NCBI GenBank assembly: GCA_002347685.1
Contig: DDWS01000001.1
Coordinates: 1 to 64,000, forward strand
DNA: 64,000 nt
Direction: 5' to 3'
DNA from: Syntrophaceae bacterium UBA2280
Lineage (GTDB): Bacteria; Desulfobacterota; Syntrophia; Syntrophales; Smithellaceae
The notes below the pieces were generated by a model, which was not told the origin of the DNA, did no database searches, and saw only the letters and a list, made by a program, of their open reading frames with translations. Position 1 is the stretch's first letter; each line of letters starts with the position of its first letter. This document shows positions 25,758 to 35,041 of the stretch, in pieces. The translations under genes and the position numbers were made by a program.

Positions 25758-26875
25758 ACCTTTTGAGAATCCGCGAACTCGTGCGCAAGGAATTTCTCCA
25801 GTTGTTTCGGGACCGCCAAAACCGCGCCATGCTGATCGTCGCGCCGCTGATTCAGATGCTGGTGTTCGGCTATGTCGTCAACTACGACATCAGCCACATC
25901 CGGGTGGCGCTCGCGGATCATTCCCACACCGTGGAGAGCCGCGCACTGGCAGATACATTCACCGGCAGTAACATTTTCGAAATAACACATCGCGTCACCG
26001 ATGAGCGTGCACTGGACGATCTGCTGCTGCGGGGCAGAATCGATATGGCCATTAAGATCAATCCGGATTTCGCGCCAAGGATTCGCGAGGGAAAGACTGC
26101 TTCCATCCTGATTCTCGCGGACGGCTCGATGAGCAATATGGCATCCATGCGGATGGCCTACACAGCCAGCGTTATTGATACATTCAACCGGCGGATGCTT
26201 CGCGAGCTCTACCCGATGGAGATGAGCTACGGCCGGATCGACGCGCGGATACGCACCTGGTACAACCCCAATATTGAAAGCCGTTATTTCTTTGTGCCGG
26301 GCATCGCGGCGTTCGTCATCATGCTGATTTCACTGCAACTGACGTCGATTGCCGTGATTCGTGAAAAAGAGGCGGGCACGATGGAACAGCTTCTGGTCAC
26401 GCCGGTAAGGCCCTACGAAATGATTCTGGGGAAAACGATCCCCTATATCATCATCTCTCTGGTTCAGCTGACGGCTGTGATCATCGTCGCGATTTACTGG
26501 TTTGACATTCCACTGGCCGGAAGCATCCCTTTACTTTTTTTCACCGCCTGCCTGTTTCTGCTGAGCACCCTGGGCATCGGCCTTTTTATCTCGACGATCT
26601 CCTCCACTCAGCAGCAGGCCATGATGGCCATGTTTTTCTTTATGCTGCCGTTTTTTATGCTCAGCGGCTTTGTTTTTCCCATCTCCAATATGCCGCCGGT
26701 CATTCAATGGTTGACGTATCTCAATCCGCTGAGGTACTTTCTCGTCATTGTCCGGGGTGTCTTTCTCAAGGGCGTCGGTTTTGAGATGCTTTGGCCCCAG
26801 ATCCTTGCGCTGACCGTTTTGGGAGGCATCGTCTTTGCCGGAGCAATTGCCCGCTTTAAAAAACGCCTGGATTAG
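25754..26875 (+). CDS. ABC-2 type permease (YbhR-like)
   Basis: A 373-residue paralogue of the preceding permease with the same topology: TM1 after RELVRKEFLQLFRDRQN, a periplasmic domain, and a five-helix C-terminal domain with REKEAGTMEQLLVTPVRPYE and MLSGFVFPISNMPPVIQWLT. The start is GTG at 25754, overlapping the previous stop, with AGGAGGG upstream; the longer frame from 25673 is antisense-free but lies inside the neighbour. It completes a tetR-ybhG-F-F-S-R-like operon. Confidence 0.88.
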   Translation: MNLLRIRELVRKEFLQLFRDRQNRAMLIVAPLIQMLVFGYVVNYDISHIRVALADHSHTVESRALADTFTGSNIFEITHRVTDERALDDLLLRGRIDMAIKINPDFAPRIREGKTASILILADGSMSNMASMRMAYTASVIDTFNRRMLRELYPMEMSYGRIDARIRTWYNPNIESRYFFVPGIAAFVIMLISLQLTSIAVIREKEAGTMEQLLVTPVRPYEMILGKTIPYIIISLVQLTAVIIVAIYWFDIPLAGSIPLLFFTACLFLLSTLGIGLFISTISSTQQQAMMAMFFFMLPFFMLSGFVFPISNMPPVIQWLTYLNPLRYFLVIVRGVFLKGVGFEMLWPQILALTVLGGIVFAGAIARFKKRLD

Positions 26876-26929
26876 TATAAGTAAGGCTATGGGCTATGGG
26901 ATATCGACCGGAGGCTGAAGGGGACTGAG

Positions 26930-27937
26930 ATGCTCAGGGTGATTGAGGACGAAAAACTGATCAGGAAATACGCCGGGCGGTTTGTTAAAAGCTTAAAGCG
27001 CCTGTCGGATGAAAAGATCCGGGTGAAACTGGGGCACCAGGGAGCAAGTTTTCAGGCCGGGGTTTTATGGTCAAAGAAACTGGGCATCTGGTTTTTTTCG
27101 CAAACGGTGAAAAATGTCCGCTATGCCAACGCCTTCGGCATCGGCAAACCCCTGGAGGGAAGCCACCTGCCGATTACCGCCGAAATCAACTTCCCCGCAG
27201 GCGGCATTGACCGCAGAACCGGCGGGGCGTTTGCCCGCGATCACCTGGACAACGTTTTTGCCGTTCACCGCGGCGTGATCGGCGGCGGAAGGAAGGGCAT
27301 CGGCAAATCGTTTTTTGAGGAAAACCATCGAGGTGTCTGGTCGGAAATGGAAGACGCCGGCGTCATCAGCCGGGTTGCCGTCATCGGCGCGCTGACCTCC
27401 AGCCGCTTTCCCTTGCAGGCTGCCTTGTTTATCCGAAAAATCGAGCAGTTGAAAGCCACTGTCGAAAGATCCTCACAAACCCGTTTCGATTTCCCTCAAA
27501 CTGCCTTTCGGGAGGATCTTCTGGGCAGCCCCCCTCCTCCCGAGGCGGATGATTTATCCGCCCTGTGCGAGCGGGACCTGGTTGTTTGCCACCTGGCCTC
27601 GCTTCTGGCGCGCTGGAAATTTAAAGCGGGCAACGACATTCATCATGATCTTTTCATCATGGATGCATCCGAAAATAAAATGACTCATGTTTTCGCCGTT
27701 TCTGCCGATGGAAAAGAACAAAGCACGCTGGCGGCGGCGGGAAAACTTCTGTTACAGACGGCAAACACCCATGGAAAGCCTTCTGCCTTCCTGGTCGTCC
27801 CGGAGAATGCCGTCAACCGCATCACTCAGGATCTCGAAAAACTGGCTGTCTGCACAATTGGTTTCCGGCTGGAGGAAGACAGAATCATTTTCCCGGATTT
27901 AGGGAAAATCAGGCTTGACCTAAATACACAGTTATGA
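26930..27937 (+). CDS. Hypothetical protein, 335 residues
   Basis: Not recognised. No signal peptide or membrane segments. The first half is rich in Gly and basic residues, with the notable stretches FGIGKPLEGSHLPITAEINF and HRGVIGGGRKGIGKSFFEEN. The second half has mixed alpha/beta composition, with LVVPENAVNRITQDLEKLAV near the end. Codon use is like its neighbours. It lies 54 bases after the exporter operon and may be co-transcribed, but no functional link is evident. Confidence 0.6.
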   Translation: MLRVIEDEKLIRKYAGRFVKSLKRLSDEKIRVKLGHQGASFQAGVLWSKKLGIWFFSQTVKNVRYANAFGIGKPLEGSHLPITAEINFPAGGIDRRTGGAFARDHLDNVFAVHRGVIGGGRKGIGKSFFEENHRGVWSEMEDAGVISRVAVIGALTSSRFPLQAALFIRKIEQLKATVERSSQTRFDFPQTAFREDLLGSPPPPEADDLSALCERDLVVCHLASLLARWKFKAGNDIHHDLFIMDASENKMTHVFAVSADGKEQSTLAAAGKLLLQTANTHGKPSAFLVVPENAVNRITQDLEKLAVCTIGFRLEEDRIIFPDLGKIRLDLNTQL

Positions 27938-28012
27938 AAATATGACGAAAGACGTGAAACGGCCGGGTGACATCAAAGCAACTCATTTTCCGACACCGTC
28001 GAGGAATGAACC

Positions 28013-28366
28013 ATGATCGAAGAAAGAAGAAAAAGAACGAGAGTCCCTGTAGGTTTTGAGCTGACGGTGGTTGTTCAAGGCATGGAAATCAAGGTTCAGA
28101 CGATCAACCTCAGTCTGACAGGCGTCAGTTTCTTCAGTGACCATGCGTTTTTAGTTCAGGAGCCGTGCGAAGTGCATTTGAATCTACATCAGGATGTCAA
28201 CCTGACCATTGAGGGCAGGGTCCTGCGTTCCTCCGGAAATGAAATTATTGTTTCTTTTGTGTCGATGGATGAGGAATCCTTTTATCATCTCAAAAGGCTC
28301 ATGCAGTTCAACGCGGCAAACCCCGATCAGATCGAAAAAGAAATCAATGACCCTGCTTTTTCATAA
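28013..28366 (+). CDS. PilZ-domain protein
   Basis: A single-domain protein (117 residues) expected to bind cyclic di-GMP. The N-terminal RRKRTRVPV supplies the RxxxR motif, and INLSLTGVSFFS matches the (D/N)xSxxG motif of PilZ. It begins a run of signalling genes (HD-GYP N-domain-like, HDOD, GGDEF-like) transcribed together. Confidence 0.8.
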   Translation: MIEERRKRTRVPVGFELTVVVQGMEIKVQTINLSLTGVSFFSDHAFLVQEPCEVHLNLHQDVNLTIEGRVLRSSGNEIIVSFVSMDEESFYHLKRLMQFNAANPDQIEKEINDPAFS

Positions 28367-28441
28367 ATCACAGCGCCAGCAGCGCAGGGGGTTTCGACAC
28401 AATCAGGCGCTAATCGAACATCACGACCAGGGAGTTTGAGT

Positions 28442-28738
28442 ATGCCAAAATTTTCCGTCAATCAACTTGAGCCGGGCATGAAACTGGCTAAACCCGTTAT
28501 GGCGAAAAACGGCATGGTCATGCTCGGGGAAGGCACGGAGCTTACGGAAATCTGGATTGAAAGAATTCAGGATATGGACATTCATACCGTCTTTATTGAC
28601 GGCCCTACCGTTCAGACCCTGTCTATGGAAGAGGCGCTGTCCGCACTCGACGAGCGGTTCGCCCTGGTGGAAGACAAACCCTATATGAAGAATATCAAAA
28701 AAATTGTCAAACAGCATATTGAAGGCCTCTATGAGTAA
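28442..28738 (+). CDS. Small protein resembling the N-terminal domain of HD-GYP phosphodiesterases
   Basis: A 98-residue protein. The segment VNQLEPGMKLAKPVMAKNGM followed by ERIQDMDIHTVFIDG resembles the stand-alone beta-rich domain found at the N-terminus of HD-GYP proteins; no HD-GYP catalytic domain follows in this gene. GGGAG lies upstream of the ATG at 28442. Its end overlaps the HDOD gene by 8 bases, which suggests the two proteins act together as a split regulator. Confidence 0.65.
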   Translation: MPKFSVNQLEPGMKLAKPVMAKNGMVMLGEGTELTEIWIERIQDMDIHTVFIDGPTVQTLSMEEALSALDERFALVEDKPYMKNIKKIVKQHIEGLYE

Positions 28739-29564
28739 TATTGACCCCAAAGTGCTTCGCCATCGAGTGGAAAGCATCAACACGCTGCCGACAGTGCCCT
28801 CCGTGTTGAAGCGCCTGTCCGCCGTGATTGAAAAACCACGGATCACCATTGTAGAAATCAGTGCGTTTATCTCCAATGATCCGGCCCTGACCACCAAAGT
28901 CCTGAAAATGGTCAATTCCGCAATTTACGGATTCCCCGGACGCATTGCCTCCGTTTCTCATGCGACCATGCTTTTGGGACTCAATGTCATCAAGGGCCTG
29001 CTGCTCGGCGTGTCCGTTTTTGAGCTGATGCAGAAAACCATGAGCGGCCTGTATGAGCATTCGCTGGCCTGCGCGATCGCGTCGCGCGTCATCGCCCAGA
29101 AAAAGGGAATGAAGGAACCGGAGGAAGTCTCCGTGGCCGGACTGCTCCATGATATCGGCAAGGTCATTCTGACGTTGGAGTTCGCGAAAGAATATGAAGC
29201 CGCCATGGGCGAGGCGCAGGAAAAACGGATATCCATCTTTGAGGCGGAAAAAAATCAGTTTAATGCCACGCACGCGGATGTCGGAAGCTGGCTTGCCGAA
29301 AAATGGCGTTTTCCGCGCAACCTGGTCGAAGTCATCGAATTCCATCACCGCCCCGCGTTGGCTAAAAACGCGCCGATGGAGGCGGCCATTGTGCACATGG
29401 CTGATCTGCTCGCACGGGCAAGGGGTTTCGGTTTTGCCGGAGAAAACTTTGTCCCCGAAATCAACCCCATGGCCTTTGAGCTGCTCAAGCTGTCCGATCA
29501 GGATATCCAAGACGTGCTGCAGGAGATGGAAGACAATATGGAATCCGCAGAAGACCTCTCCTGA
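28731..29564 (+). CDS. HDOD-domain protein
   Basis: A 277-residue protein of the HDOD family, a non-catalytic relative of HD phosphohydrolases used as a signalling output. Landmarks are LPTVPSVLKRLSAVIE, FISNDPALTTKVLKMVNSA, VAGLLHDIGKVIL (an HD pair is retained here) and VIEFHHRP. The ATG at 28731 overlaps the preceding gene; the frame from 28704 is a longer reading with a TTG start and is less likely. It is followed 27 bases later by the GGDEF-like gene. Confidence 0.85.
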   Translation: MSNIDPKVLRHRVESINTLPTVPSVLKRLSAVIEKPRITIVEISAFISNDPALTTKVLKMVNSAIYGFPGRIASVSHATMLLGLNVIKGLLLGVSVFELMQKTMSGLYEHSLACAIASRVIAQKKGMKEPEEVSVAGLLHDIGKVILTLEFAKEYEAAMGEAQEKRISIFEAEKNQFNATHADVGSWLAEKWRFPRNLVEVIEFHHRPALAKNAPMEAAIVHMADLLARARGFGFAGENFVPEINPMAFELLKLSDQDIQDVLQEMEDNMESAEDLS

Positions 29565-29591
29565 CCTTGAAAGAAAGTAACCATTGCCGAT

Positions 29592-30524
29592 ATGAAAACC
29601 GTCGTAGTCGTCTGTCAGGATATTGTCCTAAATAACGCAATCAACCGCAGCCTGAAAGATATCTATCAGGTGGCCGCTTTCAACAGCATGCCGGCCGCGC
29701 TGGACTACATCTACAACGCCATTCCCAACCTGATCGTGATGAATATCCCTGACGATGATCGGATGTGCATCAATATTTTAAACGATTTAAAATCCGATCC
29801 GATGTTCCACCCTCTGCCGGTTTTAGCCATACTGCCGGAAGATTTCGAAATTAACGACTGGAAGAATCTCCTGGTGGAGGATTATATCCGCCGGGCCGAT
29901 TTTGAGACGGATTTCGCCGCCCGCGTCCACCTGTGCGTGCTGCGTTCCGAACGCAACGTGGAAATCAATCCCCTGACAAGGCTTCCGGGCAATATTTCCA
30001 TCAACCGTGAAATACAGGAGCGTATCGACGCCAAAAACGAGTTCGCGTTCGGCTATGCCGATCTTGATTACTTCAAGCCGTTCAATGACCGTTATGGTTT
30101 CAGTCGAGGGGATGAGGTCATCAAGATGACCGCAAGGATTATCCTGGGTGTGGTCAAAAGCCAGCAGCCGCAGTGCAGCTTTGTCGGTCATATCGGCGGC
30201 GATGATTTTGTGTTTATCATCGACATGGCGCTGGTGGAGGAAGCGGCCCAGGACATCATCAAGGCCTTTGACAGCCTGATCACCGGCATGTATGATCCCG
30301 TCGATATAAAACAGGGGTTCATCAAATCATTCGACCGCAAGGGAAACGCGTCGCAATTCCCGGTCATGAGCATTTCCATCGGTGTCACGGAAACACGCAG
30401 CCGCGCTTTCACCCACTACGGGGAAATCACCGAAATTGCATCCGAAATGAAAAAGTTCGCCAAAACATTCACCGGAAGTTGCTTCAAAACGGATAAACGG
30501 CAAAACGGTTCAGCGGCAAAATAA
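29592..30524 (+). CDS. Pseudo-receiver GGDEF-domain protein
   Basis: A 310-residue protein with a receiver-like N-terminus (about 1-115) and a GGDEF domain (about 135-300). The receiver lacks the phosphoacceptor: the strand reads LIVMNIPDDD, with Asn where Asp is required. The GGDEF domain keeps YADLDYFKPFNDRYGFSRGD but has GGDDF at the active loop instead of GG(D/E)EF, so cyclase activity is uncertain. No RxxD inhibitory site is seen immediately before the loop. It closes the PilZ/HDOD signalling operon. Confidence 0.8.
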   Translation: MKTVVVVCQDIVLNNAINRSLKDIYQVAAFNSMPAALDYIYNAIPNLIVMNIPDDDRMCINILNDLKSDPMFHPLPVLAILPEDFEINDWKNLLVEDYIRRADFETDFAARVHLCVLRSERNVEINPLTRLPGNISINREIQERIDAKNEFAFGYADLDYFKPFNDRYGFSRGDEVIKMTARIILGVVKSQQPQCSFVGHIGGDDFVFIIDMALVEEAAQDIIKAFDSLITGMYDPVDIKQGFIKSFDRKGNASQFPVMSISIGVTETRSRAFTHYGEITEIASEMKKFAKTFTGSCFKTDKRQNGSAAK

Positions 30525-30694
30525 TTCAAAACCCTTAAGCGAATCCTTGATCAACAAAGCATCTTGACCGGGCTCTTTCTTTCGCTTTATCACCCGCATC
30601 AATGGTGACGGCTTTTTCCCCTTGACTTGGATACTTTGGCAATGCAAAAATGTTTTTATCCAAAAGCAACTATCGGAAAAGAGGAAACGGACGG

Positions 30695-31126
30695 ATGGAC
30701 GATATGCTCGCAATGGGGAAACAGATTCTGGCCATGCAGCCCTTCAGCGTTCTTCTCGGCGCGGAGTTGACGGATTTTTCCGAAAAGACAGCCGAGCTGA
30801 GGGTGCCCATCCGGAAGGATTTGATGCAGCAGCATGGCTTCCTGCATGGCGGTGTCGTCAGTTATGCGGCGGATAACGCGTTGACTTACGCAGGCGGCGG
30901 CGCGCTGAAATCAGCCGTGCTGACGTCGGAATTCAAGATTAACTATGTGAGGCCGGCCCTGGGCGAATACATCGTCGCCCGCGCGAAGGTGGTCTATGCG
31001 GGAAAAACGCAGGCAGTATGCCGCTGCGACGTCTTTACAATCAAAGATGCCGAGGAACGTCTCTGCGCCACAGCCCAGGGGACCATCACAAAAATCGGCA
31101 AGTCCGGGATAAACGGCATGGACTGA
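30695..31126 (+). CDS. PaaI-family hotdog thioesterase
   Basis: A 143-residue single hotdog domain. The conserved QQHGFLHGGVVSYAADNAL contains the HGG turn and the Asp/Asn pocket of PaaI thioesterases, which hydrolyse aryl- or acyl-CoA; it would fit an anaerobe with aromatic or fatty acid CoA metabolism. The ATG at 30695 has a GAGGAAACGG site. It stands alone between the signalling operon and mgtE. Confidence 0.85.
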   Translation: MDDMLAMGKQILAMQPFSVLLGAELTDFSEKTAELRVPIRKDLMQQHGFLHGGVVSYAADNALTYAGGGALKSAVLTSEFKINYVRPALGEYIVARAKVVYAGKTQAVCRCDVFTIKDAEERLCATAQGTITKIGKSGINGMD

Positions 31127-31169
31127 TCCCCGGCGGGTAAAGTTTTGATCCATCTGAAGGAAAATAATA

Positions 31170-32165
31170 ATGGCCGATACGATACAACTCTCGGAGCTGG
31201 ACGATAGCGTCATGAAGCACGCCGCGGATGACTTTGTGGCTCTCCGGGCACGAAGCTCCGTCGACGAGGCACTCGCCTGCATCCGATCCTCTCCGACGCA
31301 AAGTACGATTCTCTATTTTTATGTCGTGGATGACGATGACCGTCTGATCGGCGTTGTCCAGACCCGCCGGCTGCTGACGTCTGCACTGGAAGAAACCGTG
31401 GAATCGATTATGACAAAAAGCATCGTTACCATTCCCGACAACGCGAATCTGATGGAGGCGATGGAATTTTTTATTCTCTACAAGTTTCTGGCCTTTCCCG
31501 TCGTCGATCGCGACCACAGAATCCTGGGCGTGATCGACATCAATGTCTTTACCCAGGAAATGCTGGATATGGAAGAGCGCGAACAGGTGCACAGCATTTT
31601 CGACACGCTGGGCGTGAGCATCTCCGAGATGAAGGACCGCTCCCCTTGGAGCGTCTTTCGCAGCCGGTTCCCCTGGCTTCTGGCCACCATCATCAGCGGC
31701 ACGGTCTGCGCGCTTTTGGTCGGCCTGTTTCAGGCAACGCTGGCGCAAAGCCTGATTCTGGCTTTTTTTCTGACACTGGTTTTGGGCCTGGGGGAAAGCG
31801 TGTCCATGCAGGCCATGGCGATCACCGTTCATCTCATGCATCACCAGAGCTCATCGGCCGTCTGGTATCTGTCGACCCTGAAACGCGAGATGCTGCGCGT
31901 TTTTCTTCTGGCGATCGCCTGCGCCGGCATCGTCGGCTTGATCGCCATTTTGTGGAAAGGGGACCTGCGCGCGGGTGCGGTGATCGCAGGCGGGATTTTC
32001 GGATCACTGATGGCGGCATGTTTTCTCGGCGTCAGCGTCCCGGCGTTTTTTCACCGCCTGCGCCTCGATGTCCGCGTCGCATCCGGTCCTTTAACGCTGG
32101 CACTTGCGGATATCTGCACCGTGGTTGTCTATTTTTCACTGGCCGCGTTCATTCTGGGCCGTTAG
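31170..32165 (+). CDS. CBS-domain MgtE-family divalent cation transporter, lacking the MgtE N-domain
   Basis: A 331-residue membrane protein. Two CBS motifs (about 28-150, with VVDDDDRLIGVVQTRRLL and FPVVDRDHRILGVIDI) precede a C-terminal MgtE channel domain of five TM helices (about 170-330), beginning RFPWLLATIISGTVCALL. The usual MgtE_N superhelical domain is missing, which shortens it by about 120 residues. It likely transports Mg2+ or a related cation with gating by the CBS pair. It ends just before a strong terminator. Confidence 0.82.
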   Translation: MADTIQLSELDDSVMKHAADDFVALRARSSVDEALACIRSSPTQSTILYFYVVDDDDRLIGVVQTRRLLTSALEETVESIMTKSIVTIPDNANLMEAMEFFILYKFLAFPVVDRDHRILGVIDINVFTQEMLDMEEREQVHSIFDTLGVSISEMKDRSPWSVFRSRFPWLLATIISGTVCALLVGLFQATLAQSLILAFFLTLVLGLGESVSMQAMAITVHLMHHQSSSAVWYLSTLKREMLRVFLLAIACAGIVGLIAILWKGDLRAGAVIAGGIFGSLMAACFLGVSVPAFFHRLRLDVRVASGPLTLALADICTVVVYFSLAAFILGR

Positions 32166-32186
32166 CCGAAAGATACGTAAAAAAAG

Positions 32187-32213
32187 GCCGATGCGTTGCA
32201 TCGGCTTTTTCTT
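32187..32213. terminator. Bidirectional intrinsic terminator between mgtE and ilvD
   Basis: Stem GCCGATGC / GCATCGGC with loop GTT, followed by TTTTTCTTT on the plus side and preceded by a run of A giving a U-tract for the minus strand. It ends transcription of both convergent genes. Confidence 0.85.
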
Positions 32214-32218
32214 TCTCA

Positions 32219-33880
32219 TCAGTCTTTGAACACAGCGCCGGTGGAAGCCGACGTCACCATTTTTGCGTAGCGCGCCAGGTAGCCGCTGGTAATGGCAGGC
32301 TTTCGCGGCTTGAGGGATTTGCGGCGCAAGTCGAGCTCCGCGTTGCTGATTTTCAGGTTCAGCGTCTTTTTCGGAATATCAATGGCAATCATGTCGCCTT
32401 CTTTGACCAGCGCGATGGGTCCGCCCTCAGCCGCTTCCGGCGAAATATGCCCGATGGCCGCACCCTGCGTGCCGCCGCTGAAACGTCCGTCAGTCAGAAG
32501 CGCGACGGATTTATCCAACCCCATGCCGACAATGGCCGAGGTGGGCGAGAGCATCTCACGCATGCCCGGACCTCCCTTGGGGCCTTCGTAGCGGATCACC
32601 ACAATATCCCCGCCTTTGATTTTGCCGCCCAGAATTGCGGCGATGGCGTCGTCTTCGCGGTCAAACACCCTGGCCTTGCCCTCGTTGACCTGCATGGCCG
32701 GGGCGACCGCCGACTGCTTGACCACCGCCCCGTCCGGCGCGAGATTGCCGCGTAAAACGGCAATGCCGCCCTGCTTCGAGTAGGGATTGGTCAGCGGCCG
32801 GATGACATCGTCATTCAACACGCGGGCCGTCTTTAAATTGGCCCCCACGGTTTTCCCCGATACGGTCATGGCCTTTTCATCGATCACACCCAGTTTGCTG
32901 ATCACTTTCATCACCGCCTGAATGCCGCCTGCGGCATCGAGGTCTTCGATATGGTGGTGCCCTGCGGGACTGAGCTTGCAGATATTGGCGGTCTGCCCGC
33001 TGATTTTATTGAACAGCTCAAGGTCGAGTTTGATGCCGGCTTCATGAGCAATGGCCGGAATGTGCAAAACGGTATTGGTGGAACAGCCCAGCGCCATGTC
33101 CACGGCAATGGCGTTTTTAAAAGCGGCAAGCGTTGCGATGTCCCGGGGCTTCACGTTCTTTTTGAGCAGATCCATGATTTTCATGCCTGCGTGTTTGGCC
33201 AGACGATGACGGGCCGCAAGCACCGCCGGAATGGTGCCATGCCCGGGCAGCCCCAGGCCGAGGGCTTCGGTGACGCAGTTCATGGAGTTGGCCGTGAACA
33301 TGCCGGAACACGAGCCGCAGCCGGGGCAGGCGCAGTCTTCGAGTTCCTTCAATCCCGCGGCGCTCATCTTTTTGGCCTTCACCGCACCAACGCCTTCAAA
33401 TACCGAAATGAGGTCAACCGGCCTGTCTTTAATTTTTCCGGCCAGCATCGGGCCGCCGCTGATGAAAATGGACGGAATGTTGATTCTGAGCGCCGCCATC
33501 AGCATGCCGGGAACAATCTTGTCGCAATTGGTCACAAAAACCAGCGCATCAAACGGATGCGCCGTCGCCATGATTTCGATCGAATCCGCAATCAACTCGC
33601 GGCTGGCGAGCGAATATTTCATACCCGCATGCCCCATCGCGATGCCGTCACACACACCGATGACCGGAAATTCCACAGGCGTTCCTCCGGCCATGCGGAT
33701 GCCCGCTTTCACATCCTGTGCAATCAGATCCAGATGGATATGCCCGGGGATAATTTCATTGGCGGAATTCACAACACCGATCAGCGGACGCGCAATTTCT
33801 TCATCCGTATAGCCCATCGCCTTGAAGAGCGAGCGGTGCGGCGCGCGCTCTAAGCCTTTTTTCATGAGATCACTTCTCAT
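32219..33880 (-). CDS. ilvD: Dihydroxy-acid dehydratase
   Basis: Converts 2,3-dihydroxyisovalerate (and the methylvalerate homologue) to the 2-oxo acid in valine and isoleucine synthesis. It has 553 residues, of full length. Cluster cysteines are in FVTNCDKIVPGML and CACPGCGSCSGMFTANSMNC. DGRFSGGTQGAAIGHISPEA near the C-terminus is the family signature. It is the last gene of the ilvB-ilvN-ilvC-ilvD operon, 54 bases after ilvC with a stable hairpin in the gap. Confidence 0.95.
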   Translation of the reverse strand: MRSDLMKKGLERAPHRSLFKAMGYTDEEIARPLIGVVNSANEIIPGHIHLDLIAQDVKAGIRMAGGTPVEFPVIGVCDGIAMGHAGMKYSLASRELIADSIEIMATAHPFDALVFVTNCDKIVPGMLMAALRINIPSIFISGGPMLAGKIKDRPVDLISVFEGVGAVKAKKMSAAGLKELEDCACPGCGSCSGMFTANSMNCVTEALGLGLPGHGTIPAVLAARHRLAKHAGMKIMDLLKKNVKPRDIATLAAFKNAIAVDMALGCSTNTVLHIPAIAHEAGIKLDLELFNKISGQTANICKLSPAGHHHIEDLDAAGGIQAVMKVISKLGVIDEKAMTVSGKTVGANLKTARVLNDDVIRPLTNPYSKQGGIAVLRGNLAPDGAVVKQSAVAPAMQVNEGKARVFDREDDAIAAILGGKIKGGDIVVIRYEGPKGGPGMREMLSPTSAIVGMGLDKSVALLTDGRFSGGTQGAAIGHISPEAAEGGPIALVKEGDMIAIDIPKKTLNLKISNAELDLRRKSLKPRKPAITSGYLARYAKMVTSASTGAVFKD

Positions 33881-33900
33881 TGTTTTTCTCCCTATGCGCG

Positions 33901-33924
33901 GGGGAACGGTCTAAACCGTTCCCC
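33901..33924 (-). other. Stable intercistronic hairpin between ilvC and ilvD
   Basis: A perfect 10-base inverted repeat GGGGAACGGT / ACCGTTCCCC with a 4-base loop, further extended by GC pairs. No T-run follows it, so it is more likely an mRNA processing or stability element than a terminator. Confidence 0.5.
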
Positions 33925-33934
33925 GCGACGTGCG

Positions 33935-34987
33935 CTATTTCTTTCTTTCCGGCCTCAAGGCCCGAACCGCCATGCCCGCCTGCCACAATTCGGATTCACG
34001 CATTTCCTTGAGTTCCTCGTTGAGCTTTTCCTTGTAGTCCGGCGCGCTGTTGACACGAAGCACCACTTCGGTCTCCTTGCCGGTGGCAACGGAATTATAC
34101 AGTTCGGCAAATACCGGCTCCACCGCCTTGCGGAATTTATGACGCCAGTCGAGCGCGCCGCGCTGCGCGGTGGCGGAACAGTTGGCGTACATCCAGTCCA
34201 TCCCGTTTTCGCCCACCAGACGGATCAGGCTCTGGGTCAGCTCTTCCACGGTCTCATTGAACGCTTCGCTGGGGGTGTGGCCGTGACGGCGGAGCTCCGC
34301 GTACTGCGCCTCCATCATGCCGGCCAGCGCTCCCATCAGCACGCCGCGTTCGCCCGTCAGATCGCTGTAGACTTCCATCTGGAACGTCGTCGGGAAAAGG
34401 AAGCCCGAACCGATGGCGATGCCCAAAGCCAGGGTGCGCTCCATCGCGCGTCCCGTTGCGTCCTGGTGCACGGCGAAACTGGAGTTGATCCCGCTGCCGT
34501 CAACGAAATTACGCCGCACGCTGGTCCCGGAACCCTTGGGTGCAACCAGGATCACATCGACAAAGTCCGGCGGAATGACGCCGGTCTGATCTTTATAAAC
34601 AATGGAAAACCCGTGAGAAAAATACAGCGCATCGCCTTTTTTCAGATGCGGTTTGACTTTCGGCCACAGGATCATCTGCGCCGCATCGGAGACCAGATAC
34701 TGAATGATGGTGGCTTTCTCAACGGCTTCCTCAATCGGGAAAAGCGTTTCACCGGGCACCCAGCCGTCGGCAATCGCCTTATCCCAGTAGGACTTGTCTT
34801 CCGGAGACTGCCCGATGATGACACTGACACCATTGTCTTTCATATTAAACGCCTGCGCGGGCCCCTGGACGCCGTAGCCCAGCACTGCAATCACTTCCTT
34901 TTTCAAGACCTCCTGCGCCTTTTTAACCGGAAACTCCTCCGCGGTCACGACATCTTCCACCACACCGCCAAAATTAATTTTCGCCAT
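33935..34987 (-). CDS. ilvC: Ketol-acid reductoisomerase
   Basis: NAD(P)H-dependent isomeroreductase of branched-chain amino acid synthesis, 350 residues. The Rossmann motif is AVLGYGVQGPAQAFNMKDNG (about 34-53), the nucleotide loop follows as IIGQSPEDKSYWDKA, and the metal-binding C-terminal knot contains DLTGERGVLMG and the Glu-rich ETVEELTQSL. The sequence looks like the longer, less common bacterial KARI group rather than the 330-residue class I enzyme. Cofactor preference cannot be told from the loop with certainty. Confidence 0.93.
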   Translation of the reverse strand: MAKINFGGVVEDVVTAEEFPVKKAQEVLKKEVIAVLGYGVQGPAQAFNMKDNGVSVIIGQSPEDKSYWDKAIADGWVPGETLFPIEEAVEKATIIQYLVSDAAQMILWPKVKPHLKKGDALYFSHGFSIVYKDQTGVIPPDFVDVILVAPKGSGTSVRRNFVDGSGINSSFAVHQDATGRAMERTLALGIAIGSGFLFPTTFQMEVYSDLTGERGVLMGALAGMMEAQYAELRRHGHTPSEAFNETVEELTQSLIRLVGENGMDWMYANCSATAQRGALDWRHKFRKAVEPVFAELYNSVATGKETEVVLRVNSAPDYKEKLNEELKEMRESELWQAGMAVRALRPERKK

Positions 34988-35041
34988 AAAACCCCCTGTT
35001 CTTCCTAATGAAATAAGTTATTGTTTGGTCATGCCCATTAA

